DNA of 64,000 bases from Capitulum mitella (taxonomy: Eukaryota > Arthropoda > Thecostraca > Pollicipedomorpha > Pollicipedidae): contig CP099851.1 of NCBI GenBank assembly GCA_030062745.1, forward strand, positions 12,030,393 to 12,094,392, in the 5' to 3' direction. Made by a program: the position numbers and the translations under genes. Below are positions 23,519 to 35,586 of this stretch, in pieces. The first letter of the stretch is position 1, and each line of letters opens with the position of its first letter. The notes under the pieces were generated by a model, which was not told the DNA's origin, did no database searches, and saw nothing but the letters and a program-made list of their open reading frames with translations.

Positions 23519-24227
23519 CCCTCGCCGGACGGGAGGGATTCTCACTCGCATCGACCACAAGTGGGGATAGGCGCCCCCTTCGCCCCCACCATATGGCCCC
23601 TAATTGAGCTAGCATCACGAGACAAAAGTAATCAATAGCCGTGTGCCCAAGGAATCCAACAGTAGCTCGTTCAACCTCGTCAGTTCAACCAGTTACCTCC
23701 AGATCAAGTGAAACTTGATGCTTGGGAAGTATAGGTCGGATCGACTTTTCGGAGTTGAAAACGCATTTCGGGCTAAATTGGCTTGAAAACATTTTTTTAC
23801 CACATCCCGTGTGAAAAATTAATACAGAAACTTTCCAAGGCAAAAAAGGTCATCTTAGGTTATTGACCTCTTTTAACATTGAAAAAAATCACCAGTGTAT
23901 CTAAAGCAACCTGTTCGCATGTAGACGACCATTGTAAACCAATTTCGTGCCCGTCATCTGCCATTTATGCATACCTTTTACCTTAAAAGAGTAAAATACC
24001 GACAGTTGGCGCAAAATCGCCTTGCAAACCTTGAAGTACTGAAACGTTCAAGTACTGACGTCATAGCTCGGTGACGTGAGATGACCTGGCGTCACATTTC
24101 TTCAAAACATGTTCAATGAATGAATCGCCAGCTACGCTAAATTTCACGGCGCCGTCGTGCGCCGTACTGCCGTGGCCTTGGAAACACTGCCTGGGGGTCG
24201 ACATCAGCGCCATTCGGCCGGCGACGG
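23519..24227 (+). mobile_element. TTAA element D1 (~0.71 kb)
   Basis: TTAA at 23515-23518 and 24228-24231. Ends are CCCTCGCCGGACGGGAG and CGGCCGGCGACGG. It aligns with D2 in reverse orientation (shared: CTCCCGTCCGGCGAGG, TTCCAAGGCCACGG-like block, GCGCACGGCGGCGCCGTGAAATT). G/C hairpin arms GTGGGG and CCCCCACC lie near the left end. Interior words AGGTCATCTTAGGTTATTGA occur at about 23849. The duplicate copy 2 has an empty TTAA at the equivalent place (about 40249). Confidence 0.75.
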
Positions 24228-26391
24228 TTAATGTAGCCCCTAGAAGCGGCACCGTTTATTGATTAGGGTGGTTCGCTACGAGGAACTGGCTTTTTTCAAA
24301 CCAGACATTTTTGTCCTGAAAGCGATGTTTTTCCCAGCTGTTAACCGTCTCATGAGGCATAACCGCGCTTAAACCAAGTACCAGTTCTATGGTTTGACCC
24401 CGCTAGTTCAAAATCAGCCTTGCATTTCGACCCAGACAGCATCATAGACCTTCAGGTGCGGTTTTCGGCTCACATGTGTAAAAAGGAAAAATATTTTTGC
24501 AGAGGCGGAGCCAAGTCCGTTGGAGCATGTCGTTAATGCACAGCTCGGAAGTCAAATGTGGACTAGGTAACCAAGTGGTACTACACAATGCATACAATAT
24601 CCACATGCGACATAAAGCAAGGGATATCGCACAACATCAGCAATTAACATGATGTAATTTCGTCATAAACCAGCCCCAATAACTTTACCAATAACCATAA
24701 CTTTGCAGAACATTACCGAGTTTTGTTTTACCACGTCTTTTTTGATGCAGGGCTATGATTATGACGTTAGTTTCCGCAAAATTCGGAGAGATGCATTCTC
24801 ATCTGACCAAGTCAATGACACATGTCACTACGTTGCTACAGTGCTTGACTGGCTCTTCTGGACGTTATAGAAATGATTCACAGGTATAATTTTAGGTTTC
24901 CTGGTGCCATTCCTTTGGTACATATGACTCAATACAGTCCTCATTCTCTCCTTTCTACGAACTCTGTGACCTGTGTAATGTGTGGCGACCGCGTTCCAAG
25001 CAGTGACTGAGAGTATCCGGACAGAGTCGTCACCGACACTTCTCCTTCGACATGCAACAACAAGCCTTTGCTATGGTAGATTTGTATTCATCGGCGAGGA
25101 TCGAGACGACACTATGCTCCCATGGGTGTTCCCAGCCCCCCAGGTCACTAGCGTCTGCAAAGTAAGACGTGAATGGTTACGAGGGTAGAGGCAATTTCAT
25201 GAGTGATAGGGATGTCTCGAAATGATGGCATTATGAGATGCAAAGCGATACCAAACACTTATCCTTGCAAGCAAAAGAATGTAGACTTCTACACCCTGCC
25301 ACATGGGCAATGACCTTAACCATACAATACTGGAACGATTACAGGAAAAATCAGTAATGGTAAGAACAAAACATTGTGCAAACTGAACGCGTTTCTTTCA
25401 TGACCCATATTATTCATAAGTGCGTTTTACCACGGATCATGGGCTTCTGGGCCGCGTTTTTCTTTATTTTATATATAAATACCTATATATAGCGACATTT
25501 TTCAATTGATATTTATCCGGTGTGTTATTCATCCCTGCCCCGATATTTCGCCATTCAGTGACCTATCATTTTATATACGGCTGGTTGCTATTCACGTGGT
25601 TTTGATATTTCCGTTGAACATTTCGCATTCGATGTTTTTCATACCATATTTTGTTCGACGAAATAATTGTTTTTCTACATCAAACCCTGATCGACATATG
25701 GCCTTCCATATTCTCCCGTTTGAGATTTCCGCCCATCGTTATTTATCTAGTTCGATGTTTTAAGTTCATTGGCTTTCTTTCAACATTTTTCCATTTGATA
25801 CTGTGCGATATCAGGTCTAGTTATCGAACAACACATGCCAGCAAATTAGGTTCCACTTCCAAGACAATAACTGATATGCGACCAGTGTGACAAAGAAATT
25901 GCAACAAGCGACACCAAAGGTCATGCGGGGTCAACTACGGGGTCATTAGTTTTTTTGTGAACTCTGAGTGTATCGGGTTGGTGTGTTTAAAACGAGTTTA
26001 TGCCTCACGACAAGGCAAGCAACTGCGACAAAGGTCATAATCAAAGCAACAATGGATGGTTTAAAAATGTAAATTGTTCGGAATTAGACCACTTAGACAC
26101 CGGGCAGGCCTCGTTTCCGGGGTATGGCTACACAGAATACAACCATGATCTTTGTACACCTCGTTCTTTTTCCTCTAACCCATTATTTACCCCGTCCTTT
26201 TCCACTCATATTTCGGCCGCGTTGTTTTGTGCTTTTCCCTTTTTTGGTGTTATCGCAGCTGATAAAAAGGGGGTCAGCAGATGTCATTCGCGCACACTAC
26301 TACAGGTGATGCGAACGTGCGAAAAACTGGTAGATGAAACATTGCTGCAGTGACTTCGTAACTGGAAAACCGTATGCCTCCACAGAAAACG

Positions 26392-26402
26392 GTTTATTTA
26401 TT
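26392..26402 (-). promoter_or_regulatory. Probable polyadenylation signals of cuticle gene 2
   Basis: Two overlapping AATAAA words on the minus strand (26393-26398, 26397-26402), about 550 bp past the stop. A similarly placed AATAAA (41250-41255) follows gene 3, with the same TTTATTGTAT context. This conservation across the duplication is the only support. Confidence 0.4.
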
Positions 26403-26952
26403 GTATTATCATAGATTTTCCTTCCACATGCCTGTTTTATTAGAATACATAAGCCTGCAGTTGTATAGTATGCTAGATACTATGCTGTATGCCATACACT
26501 TTACACTGCATTACCACCGGTGATAGAAGTGTCGCTGGTAAATGGATGAACAAGGCCTTTTTGCAGTAACTTCGAGTTTCAGAAAGAAAAATGTTACGTC
26601 TCAAAAGAAAACTCTGCGTTGGATTTTCTTATTTCGAGCATTCCAGCTGTCCCTCCCTTTCCAGTTGCCCAGTTTTTCTTCACGGGGGGGGCTGGTGACT
26701 GCAGTGCGGAGGTTGAACCTAGTAGTTAACGCGTGAGACAAGGCCCTGGCATTCATGACCGAAAGGAAGTCACGGCAGAGGGATCAGATCATTTTGGAGG
26801 TCTGAAGGGTACCGCCAATTCAACAATGAAAATGTTGCCTATTTCGCCGATGGATATTAGTAAACCACAGACTTCTTTAAAATAAACTTTTCACAAACAA
26901 ATGACCGCATTTCACGTTGCTCATCAGCAAACAGCTGCTTTGTGAGCTTGTC

Positions 26953-28005
26953 TTAGAAGCTGGTGCCGGCTCCAGCGCTTTCAGCCCAGAACAGCTGCGG
27001 GTAGTCCCGTCTCAGCTGTTCGTACTCGGGGATCTGAGCCGGTGGCTGCGGCAGGTGGGCGCCCTGCGGCTGGAAGCCGTACTCATCAGCCACGTAGCCG
27101 ACCTGGTAGGTCTGACCGTCGTCGGCGACGAACTGGTAGCTGCCCTTCTGGCGGAGACTGCCTGTATCCGGCAGAGGTCCGGGCTCAATCCGACCCACTT
27201 CCTCCACCTGAGGGAGAATGGGAGCGATTCGTCACTGGGGATAAACAGTTGGAACGAATGTAATTTGCTAAAAAAGAAGAAATAGAAAACTGATGCAGCA
27301 CAGGTCTTCCAAACGTGTGTAATAAAACAGCTTAATAAAATGACTCAAGTCCCAGGATGCCTACGAAATGCATACAATGTGTACGCTTTTAGCTTACAAA
27401 GGGGGGCGTAAAGGCTTACAGGAGGCGTAAACCAGGCATGGCTGCTATGATTCCGTTTGTAATCTACCCGCTCGAGATAAAAATGACAGATGTATCGTGA
27501 TACGAACCATGAATCATGGTCCATTGCCCTGTTCTCTCACCCGTTGTCCGTTGTCCTGTTCGTAGCTGTATTCATAGTTCCCGTAAACATCTTGCACGAA
27601 CTTCTGACTGAGAATCTTGATTTCCGGCCGATCAATTCTGGAGTACTGTTGGCCGCTCAACTCCTGGCCGACGTCCTTGATCTGAGACTGTGGTGCAGCC
27701 AAAGCAGCAGCCGCAAGGAACACGATCGTGTACTGAAAAACAGCAAAACCCACGTGTTGGTCGTGTTAAGGTTTGTGAAATCATACGTAAAATATTACTA
27801 ACAAATGACGTCACGCCAGAGGATTGCCGCACCCATGGCAAAGTATATGCAAACAATATATCTAACTATACAAGCATGATTAAGAACAGAAACTGATCGA
27901 GCCGCAGTGAAACGAAATATACCAGCAGGACATAGGTCAGACCGAAAAAGAAATTACAAACAGTACGTATATGTCACTCCACGGCAGCGCACATACCAGC
28001 TGCAT
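26953..28005 (-). CDS. Cuticle protein gene 2 (RR chitin-binding), complete, three exons
   Basis: Spliced minus-strand gene; product about 151 residues, secreted to the cuticle where RR proteins bind chitin. Exon 1 is 28005-27997 (ATGCAGCTG, donor GTATGT), exon 2 27732-27541 (acceptor TGTTTTTCAG, donor GTGAGA), exon 3 27207-26953 (acceptor CCCTCAG, stop TAA). Both introns (264 and 333 bp) are phase 0. The signal peptide reads MQLYTIVFLAAAALAA, with likely cleavage before PQSQIKD. Mature residues include VQDVYGNYEYSYEQDNGQR just before junction 2, then GSYQFVADDGQTYQVGYVAD-EYGFQPQGAHLPQPP, an exact G-x8-G-x6-Y-x-A-x-E-x-G-F-x7-P-x2-P fit (the extended RR domain spans the intron). The product ends PQLFWAESAGAGTSF. 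The tiny exon 1 encoding MQL is typical of arthropod cuticle genes. No disabling change was seen; its near twin is gene 3. Confidence 0.93.
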
Positions 28006-28049
28006 GTCTGCTACTAGGCGGTGTGGGAGACTGATGTTCGCTAAAGGAC

Positions 28050-28076
28050 AGCTGCCGGTTTTTATTCCCGGCAGTT
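28050..28076 (-). promoter_or_regulatory. Core promoter of cuticle gene 2: TATA-like box inside an inverted repeat
   Basis: Arms CTGCCGG (28052-28058) and CCGGCAG (28068-28074) flank a 9-nt spacer. Read on the gene strand, CTGCCGG-GAATAAAAA-CCGGCAG places a TATA-like AATAAAAA about 55-60 bp upstream of the ATG, a sensible TATA position for a short 5' UTR. The same 23-bp module is identical at gene 3 and recognisable at 17.63 and 34.51 kb. Confidence 0.7.
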
Positions 28077-29702
28077 AGCACCCTCTCGTTCGACTGGACT
28101 CGACCAGGAGATCATGGCTGCCTGCCATCCACCCGAGTGGATTTGAGATTTTTTAGATGTTGAGGTGTTGGACTGAGCTTGTCAAAACCTGTCTGCTTTC
28201 GCAACCGTATAAGTGGCGCGTAGTTCGACTGCAATCGGAAACTGTAGCCATGGTGTTCTCGGTGGTTTCCATTTCTTTTTGTGGTGACAGTACACAGACA
28301 TTGCGATTAATTAGGATTAAAGAGGTGATGAGCAATCATTGAATGAAAGCAAATTTCGATTTCAATACGGCATTGTTGATTTAAAATGATATCAAATGAA
28401 CATGCGTGTTTCCGTAGGCATGCTTTCCTACCAAACTTTCTAGAGCATGTCATTCGTGTGTGCCTAATGGTGAATGCCAGCTACCAATTTCAACTGGTGA
28501 GGTCATGAATCGGCATGTTTATTATAATCGGCCAGCTCATTATGAAGTCCCGGAGTATGTTGCTAAATTTAGCAACGGCTCATGAAATGTAACTGCTTGG
28601 TGCTGAAGTGATGGTCGGCTAGCGGCTCAGAATATTCAGGCATGCGCGATACAGCTGCAACCATAGCGTAGCTTGCACAGAAATGGTGGGATGCAGTCAC
28701 TGGACCGAAACAGTAAAAACACCTTCTTCCCACTTCTTCTACTGCCTACTTCAGTTTCATGTTAAGCCCTTAGAATGAGAACTGCTATATGACGTTTGGT
28801 CCTTGCAAGGCATGATAAGGAGGACCGCGTTCCTCCAGAAAACACCAGACTTTACCGCTGACTTTTTGTACCGCATCGACCACTATGGTATCTTAGTGGC
28901 CCGTATTTTTGCGCCAGCTGCTGCTGAGAAGATGAACACGCGGCCAGCCAAACATGAGCCCTGGTGAAGTCGTCCACTGTGGTCACTGCCATTGTCCCAT
29001 TGACGTCTGGTCTGGACATCGCCCTCTAGAGCACACATCCTAGGGTAGAATGGGGATGGGGCGAGAGGGAACACGCGTTCCTGGTGGCTCGATCACGGGC
29101 ATTTCCCTGAAAAAAGTTAACGAAGTAAAACACTGGTACATACTGTCGTTATTTCAGGCCGGATATTTTGTAGGTGTCGGCCGACCTGGTGGCACCATGA
29201 TGCAATTCATGCTGCAATCGCAATGTTGCTTCTTTGTTTCTGAAACCATTTAGCATGTCTAAGCGTCGATCACTCTGGCGTTCTCGAGAACCTCCTCAAG
29301 GCTTTGAACACAGTCCAAAAAAACTATAAGCCCGAAATTCATTTTGGGACATTCTTGAGAATAATTAGCAATTTTTAGTGCCTCGAATTTACACCTCAGA
29401 CAACATTAAAAATCAGCTGATGTCATGCCACTCACCTTATTCGAACTTTAAGCAAAGCATGTAAGGAAACATTTCAGGGTACGCCAGTTTTTACGAAAAA
29501 AGACATTGGCAAGCTGAAAGCACTATCCAAGTCAAGCACTCATGATATACAAAATTTACATGGTCATTTTCTAGGAAAATATTTCACCCTGACTCAACTC
29601 AATATCAGTGAGATGCTGTTTCTGGCCTTCCAAGGAAAAAATTATTTTGTACTAGGAGAAATTTTTGGGAACACGATAGAAACAGACTTTTACACATTTT
29701 AA

Positions 29703-30919
29703 CCCTATTTCCGGAGGGCTGGACGCTTTGGCCGATTACCAGCAGGGGGTACTCAGCCCCCCTAAGATCTCGAGAAATACACATCCGATTTCATCGCAAC
29801 AAACGGCAGTCAATTTGCCAGGACGTAAACTACATTTTTATAAAAAAGGTCTCAAAATTTTGAAAGGGGTAAACACAAACGGGCCAAAATTAAAAATAGG
29901 GGATATTTTTGGACTTCTTATAACTGCGTTATTTATGGACCGATTTCGTTGAAATGGGCATGAACCAAGAGATTATGTATGGGAATATAACCATTGCTAC
30001 ATACGTTTGAAATTTTCGGAAATTTCATAGGCGTTCACAGGGTTTTAAAAATACGAGAATTAGTTTTTCAACAAATGAACGGACAAAAAGTTAAAAGCAC
30101 CTTTTTGGCTTCTGCTAGTCATGTTATGCTGAAGAAGTGCAAATGCTATTACAATGCTTGAAAAATGTTATCGTAGGCGGTGCTAGGGACATGGAAGATG
30201 GTGGGCTGTCATGGTCACATGTTCTTCAGATCAGCGTATGACCTTTGATCTTAAATAACCTCCAGTGACTTTAAAGCCACTTGAAATGCTCTCGTGTGCA
30301 TTTAATATTACCTGAAAACGTTTTCAGCCATTTTAATTCACTCTTTTATCAAAAATTTCATTTCCGGCTTTTGTGGTATAGGGTACACGCACTGACATTT
30401 TAAGTCATAGCTCTGTAACCCGGCCTGGTATCAAGCTGAAATTTAGTATATAAGTAGAATTCATCCCGGTAAACCATATATCTCCTGGGTTTGGAGTTTG
30501 GAAAAATAGCGCCAAAATTATTACTACAAAACCACATTTTGACTTTTGACCTTCACCTGGCCTTTGCCAAATGACCTCAGATGAACAACATTGTATTTGT
30601 TTGTTGCCTTTATTACCAGATTGTCTTTTGTGTTGATTTAGCTACACATCCATTTAAAGTTTCAAGTTCCATCTAAAAACGTTATTTTTGGCAGTCATTT
30701 TCCTTTTACCCTCAACATGACCAAAAGATGGCCTGAAGTGCCTCCCAAAAACGTTGCCTGGCTCATCTCCTTAGCAAAATCGATTTCCGAAAATTCCTAA
30801 CAGTACGTAGAAAGAATAACTAGGAAAAGCCACGAAGTTTCGTGAAGCTTCGTCAAAACCCTGGAAATGACAAGCAAAAAACCTGAGGGGGGCGGATTCC
30901 CCCCCTGCCGGGAATAGGG
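29703..30919 (+). mobile_element. TTAA element A3 (~1.22 kb)
   Basis: Perfect TTAA on both sides (29699-29702, 30920-30923). Ends are CCCTATTTCCGGAGGGC and CTGCCGGGAATAGGG. G/C blocks lie near 29745-29765 (CAGCAGGGGGTACTCAGCCCCC) and 30885-30905. Same order and orientation of hexamers as A1, partly decayed (TGACCTTTGATCT at about 30240). The duplicate copy 2 retains TTAA at the right-hand junction (46192-46195, CTTAAACGAGG), so A3 arrived after the duplication. Confidence 0.85.
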
Positions 30920-30992
30920 TTAAACGAGGTCATTTCAGTGGGTTCTGGTTTCCATTGGATGCTATGAACAGTAGCATATGGCGCGCCTTTAA

Positions 30993-33549
30993 CCCTTGCC
31001 GGGTCATTAGGGGAAGATGTGAAAACCCCCTGAGTTTTTTCAAGGATGGACAGCAATGAACAGGCACAAACACAGGAAACTTGGCGTACCTTTTGATACA
31101 CCTTTTTACTCATTGTGCTAATCTTTTACTTCAAGCCATCCCTGGTCACTGACCCAGAACACGTCAAGTACCACCATGTTCAAAAACGCAGCATCATAAC
31201 TTCTCCTGAGATGTACGATTCACATGGAACTTGCAACACTGATGGAACACGACATATGCACCAATTCTTCTATTTTGAATTTTTCGGGAATGTCAAGGTC
31301 AGTGACCTAACATCATGTCAACCTTTGGCTTTTCCATCTACTTGTTCCATCTTATCTACCTGGGATTGTGGGACTAATTCGGCGATCTTAACGTTTAACT
31401 ATAAGCCCTGAAACTTTTCACGCCTTTGCGCAATAAATGCGCCTTTTGACCAGTCACCTGAAGTCAGGCCACATTTTATTACGGATTTGCAGATTCGCAG
31501 CCGAATATTGTTTATCGATTTTCAGTTTTTGAATGTTTATTTGTCGCCATTTGCGCTTCAGAGACGCTGACATATTTTAACCCGCCAAGACTTGGGGGGT
31601 ACAATTGACCGCACCCCCTAAGGTTTTTCTAGGACTGCAAGAGAACGAACAAACACAGCACCACGAAACTTCACGCACCTTTTGCTTGATCATTTTTACA
31701 CCTTGTGCCGAAGTTTGCACATCAGGACAAGTCAGGTGCCTGACCTAGGCCAGGTCAAACGGACCTATGTCCAAAAGAGTTTAGCGCCCTCTAACTTTTT
31801 CGCAAAACAAGATATCACAGTAGTACTTCCAGGGATTAGTAATCTTGATAGATACAACAAATCTGCCATCTCAGATTTTTCGGAAGTTTCTGGGCCATTG
31901 ATCTATGGTAAAGCCCATTTTTAGTACATGCCGTCGTTTTTTTTCGGAAATTGACCGAATACTTCATGACATTTTTAATGTGGAGTGAAGCAGATATTTA
32001 GTTACCGTCATTGGGAAAAGTAACAATGACTTCCAGCCATTGACCTGAGGTCAGGTCACAAATAACTGTTGTGAGCCAAAATGCACCATCGTCAAAATCA
32101 GCGATGAATTACTCAGAATGAGAAGAAAATGGCAGAACTCACTTGCACAAAGATAAGTAATATCAAGAACCTCAAAAAGTTTTATAAAGTTACATGTCTT
32201 GGAAATAAACAGGTTCTCGTGAACAAAGCTGAGCCAATTGTGTAGATCGGTATGTAATAAACTTTTTCCAAAATTCAGTCATGAGAAACCGCCAGAAGAA
32301 CCACTAAGGTCAATACAATTTACATGGATAGTGCCACGAAAATAAAGGAGCGCTAAAATTAGTTCTCGTTTATTTCTTACTGCGCACGGCTGAGGCGCCC
32401 GCCGACAACCGGCGTGAAAATTCGCCTTGTCTTTAACTCAACGTTTCGGCGTATACATTGAACGAATCTGAGAAATTAGACGTGTATCGACATCTGCAGA
32501 CCTTTATTTGTGCGTTGGTGCCTTTACCTATGCGTTATTACTCACAGCCCTTGAGATTCAGGCCGTTTCTCGGTCTCATGCAGTCGATTATGAGAAGACA
32601 TATATAGGACGCAAATTGCTTACATAGTAGCCAGAAGGAAAAATCAGATCAGTTTCGAGCTCTACTCCTAACAAGCTTTCCAAGGGTGTGTTTATTTTTA
32701 TCGTGCGACCAACCGTTCGTGAGTTAGAGGGGAGCGGTTAACGCCCCCCTCCCCCAGTCGGCCGTGAGTGTCGCTCACCGATGGTCATGCGCGGGTTAAG
32801 AACTTACTTTACAAATCTGACCCAATCCCATTTCGCCCAGGTTGGCATGATTTGACATTTTGAGAAATACTGATTGTTCTCAATGCGTACACACTTTCCA
32901 TGGCCACAAGCCGCCTCCGTGTTTCTCTCTGTTCGGTTTTCTCTGCCGGAGTCCATTTGTTTTTGGTCCCTAAAATAACAACTCTGGCCATCGCAAAACA
33001 ACATCCGTTCAAATACAAGGCTTTCTAAAATATGGGTGCGTCATCGCCAGATGTCTGCGTGACTTACCTGAAGGAAATAGTTTGGGGCATGGGCTTTGCG
33101 AAGCAGAACGAATATTGCATGAACCGATGTTGTAGGAACTATGCTGTGTCTGATGGATGGAAATACGGTAGATGATGCAACAGACACCATGAAACCCCGA
33201 CTTATATGCATTAAATTTGACCGTTTGGCCTACGTACCTGCTGACTTGCTATCCGTCCTAAACAAAGCTCAGACGTTATCTAACCATCAGTCATTTACAA
33301 TGAGAAAACACGCGACTCCTGCGCCTATAAAAAGACGAAGGTTAATTTGACCTAAGATGACCTCTGGTGGCCGCAACAATCACCTGACTGGAGTAACTGA
33401 GGGTACTTTCTTCTAGTATCTTCAAAGCCTTTCCAGCGACATTTTTCACCTTTTCTGTTAGTCGACTTATAGTTCTCGAAATCTTGGCGTTCCTCATGAG
33501 CCCCCCCCCCGACCCGGCTTTCTGGATGCAAAGGCCGGCCCGGCGAGGG
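30993..33549 (+). mobile_element. TTAA element C1, with B2 nested inside
   Basis: TTAA at 30989-30992 and 33550-33553. Ends are CCCTTGCCGGGTCATTAGGGG and GGCCCGGCGAGGG. It aligns with C2 on both sides of the nested B2: CAAGGATGGACAGCAA, CACTGACCCAGAACA, then after B2 CATTTTGAGAAATACTG and TGCGTACACACTT. About 440 bp just before B2 (31140-31577) has no counterpart in C2. Because C sits at the same TTAA in both duplicate copies, it was there before the duplication. Confidence 0.75.
31581..32795 (+). mobile_element. TTAA element B2 (~1.21 kb), nested in C1
   Basis: Perfect TTAA at 31577-31580 and 32796-32799. Ends are CCCGCCAAGACTTGGGGGG and GTCATGCGCGGG. It aligns throughout with B1, e.g. GGTTTTTCTAGGACTGC, ACGGACCTATGTCCAAAA, CGCAAAACAAGATATC and GACCAACCGTTCGTGAGTTA. 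Contains TGACCTGAGGTCAGGTCA at about 32040. Non-coding. Confidence 0.85.
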
Positions 33550-33649
33550 TTAAGGGGCCAAAAACGACTTTGTGCAATGAATAAGGTCTTAAACTACTGT
33601 CGGTACGCTAATCAGCCTTTCCGAAAAGTTCATGATTTTGACCTAAACT

Positions 33650-34400
33650 GGCCTTGACTCAAGTAAGGATTGCTAACTCCAAGGCCATGGCGCGCCCGTG
33701 TGCTCTGGGCATTCCTCTTCGGCGTGCGTGCCCTAACTTGGGGAAACATACATCAAAGGTACTCAAGGATCATGGTTACACTGTTTGATAATTCCCCTAC
33801 CGGATACTTGAACCATATGATCAAAAACCCCTCTCACCACATATCATTTCTGAGCAAATGATGGTCCTCCTATAGCGTCGGTGGACAACATGTAAGCAAA
33901 ATATTTTTAGAGTAAGTGGTTACAAATTCTTTGGCACGCTACATTCCAACAAGAAAAAATCTGTCACCCGTTTTTAAACAGTTCAGAACGATATCGCTTC
34001 AATTTCACAGGTTACATTATTTTGGCCTTTGATTCTAATCCAATTTTCCTGTTGTCAGTAGGCCAAATGGGTCGCTTTTTCTTATAGGAGATGCAGTATA
34101 CATCGCAAATGTTGCATAAAAACACATCACAGCTTAAATCGCTATTTTTCGGCAAAACGATCACAACTGTCAAGCCATAGAGTGCCAAAACCATGGATGA
34201 ATGGCTCCCATTTCCAATCCTCGTAACCCTCAACGCCCCTCCTCACTCACTATAATAATTCACCCTATTTTTACATCCAGCCGGACAATGACATTTATCG
34301 ACCGTTGAGTTACACAGATATCCATTTTAATGCCTTTCAACCGCAGTCCAATTACTAGAGGTCTTAGCACTTTCCAAAGCAGTGAAATTCGCCACTCCCA
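33650..34400. other. Gene-free stretch between duplication copy 1 and the orphan promoter
   Basis: No domain-bearing open frame and no repeat family recognised. Confidence 0.35.
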
Positions 34401-34424
34401 CAACACGATCTCCTCCGCTCGGAA

Positions 34425-34581
34425 GTTTCCAAATCTGCCCGTATGGACGAAAGAGTGACCGAGTCGCCTCGTCGAGTCGAGTCGAGCACGAAAGGTCGAG
34501 AGACAGCTGACTGTCGGGAATAAAAACCGGCCATCGGCGGGCATCAGTGTCCGACACAGTTTAGCAGCTGACATGCAGCTG
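34425..34581 (+). pseudogene. Orphan cuticle promoter plus exon 1 (+ strand)
   Basis: A CGTCGAGTCGAGTCGAG segment is followed by CTGTCGG-GAATAAAAA-CCGGCCA (34511-34533), the TATA module with slightly mismatched arms, then ATGCAGCTG (34573-34581) with an intact donor GTGCGT. Promoter and exon 1 could thus still work, but I found no exon 2 or exon 3 downstream. The expected intron is occupied or replaced by a dead Tc1/mariner-type transposase and element A4. Most likely a gene fragment; a distant undetected exon 2 cannot be excluded. Confidence 0.65.
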
Positions 34582-35580
34582 GTGCGTGCGCACGAGAGCA
34601 GGAACATCTCTCATGCAGCCCTCAGTCGGGATGTTTTGAAAGACCCACGTTTCTAGGCGTGCAATTATGCCGAGATTTTACTTGCGCGTTGGTGTCCGAA
34701 ATATCGTGCATGCTTGTAAGTACTTCAGGAAGAATGTTACGCTTTGTTTGGCTATGAGTCTTTGTGTCCGTATGCCCTTTTGTTTGTTTCTGTGCCTTGT
34801 TTTGCAGACCTTCGTTGATGTGAAAACCTTGGTAATGGTTCACAAATAAGAGCATTCGTCATACCTTTAGATATATACATATGTATATACATATATATAT
34901 CTTTATATATATTATAGCTATCTATCTTTATATATATCGTTTTGTGTGTTGCAAAAATGTATTTGACTCCCTTTCAGACCCCTCCAGAATATGAATACAG
35001 ATCGAATTTATATCTAAGTTATGCATTGCCTATTCCTCGCCTGCATATGAAAATTACATACTCATCATTGCTCGATGTGGAGTCAATGAATCGCAGGAAA
35101 AGGACGAGTGCAGATTAAACTGTCACTTGAGCCCACGGGTTAGCAGTCTGCGGGCTTTGAGAGCCGGCAGGGTTGTTTGCGAGCTTTGCCAGCTGATGTG
35201 TGGAATTTCGTGGTCTGTGATAGCTTGAGATGCTGGATTTCTATTTTTCCAGCTGCAGGAGTTATGAAAATGTTTCTACAGATCTGAGGAAAACTATGAA
35301 ACAGCTCCAGAATAACACACCACCCGAAAGAACTGCACTGATAGAAAAGGTTTTGCAATGCAGCATCAATCACGCAGTCCAGCTTTTACGGGACTTTATG
35401 AAGAATATCGGGTGTCTCACGAAAACGGGCACATTTCCATCCAGAGTACAGAATGCATTAACCACAAATAGTTTATACCACTTTCACCAACATAGACCAC
35501 GAGCAATGCTATTTTGCATGCACTGCAGACCGCTGCTCCCTCTCCTTCACCTCCTCCGGTCGAGCACGTCGTCCAGACGA
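34582..35580. other. Unassigned sequence with AT-rich microsatellite-like patch
   Basis: 34866-34940 is an irregular ATATAC/TATATA/TATC patch. No gene recognised. Confidence 0.4.
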
Positions 35581-35586
35581 GCGCCC

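Larger units (their letters stand above)
22310..33640. repeat. Segmental duplication, copy 1
   Basis: Collinear by eye with 39020-47280. Paired landmarks are CTTTCACCTTCGGAGAT/CTTCACCTCAGGAGAT (22321/39031), GCAAAACGGG (22594/39304), the cuticle genes (26.95-28.0/41.78-42.8), GTGGCCCGTATTTTTGCGCC (28893/44291), ACGAGGTCATTTCAGTG (30924/46195) and element C at the same TTAA (30989/46258). This copy carries insertions D1 (23.5 kb), A3 (29.7 kb) and B2 (31.6 kb) that copy 2 lacks, plus about 1.2 kb (24232-25490) with no visible counterpart. Confidence 0.85.

Noticed and set aside
26920..27285. Plus-strand 122-codon open frame over the cuticle exon (and the equivalent at 41759-42193)
   Set aside because: Antisense to cuticle exon 3; it reflects the GC-rich codon pattern of the real minus-strand gene.
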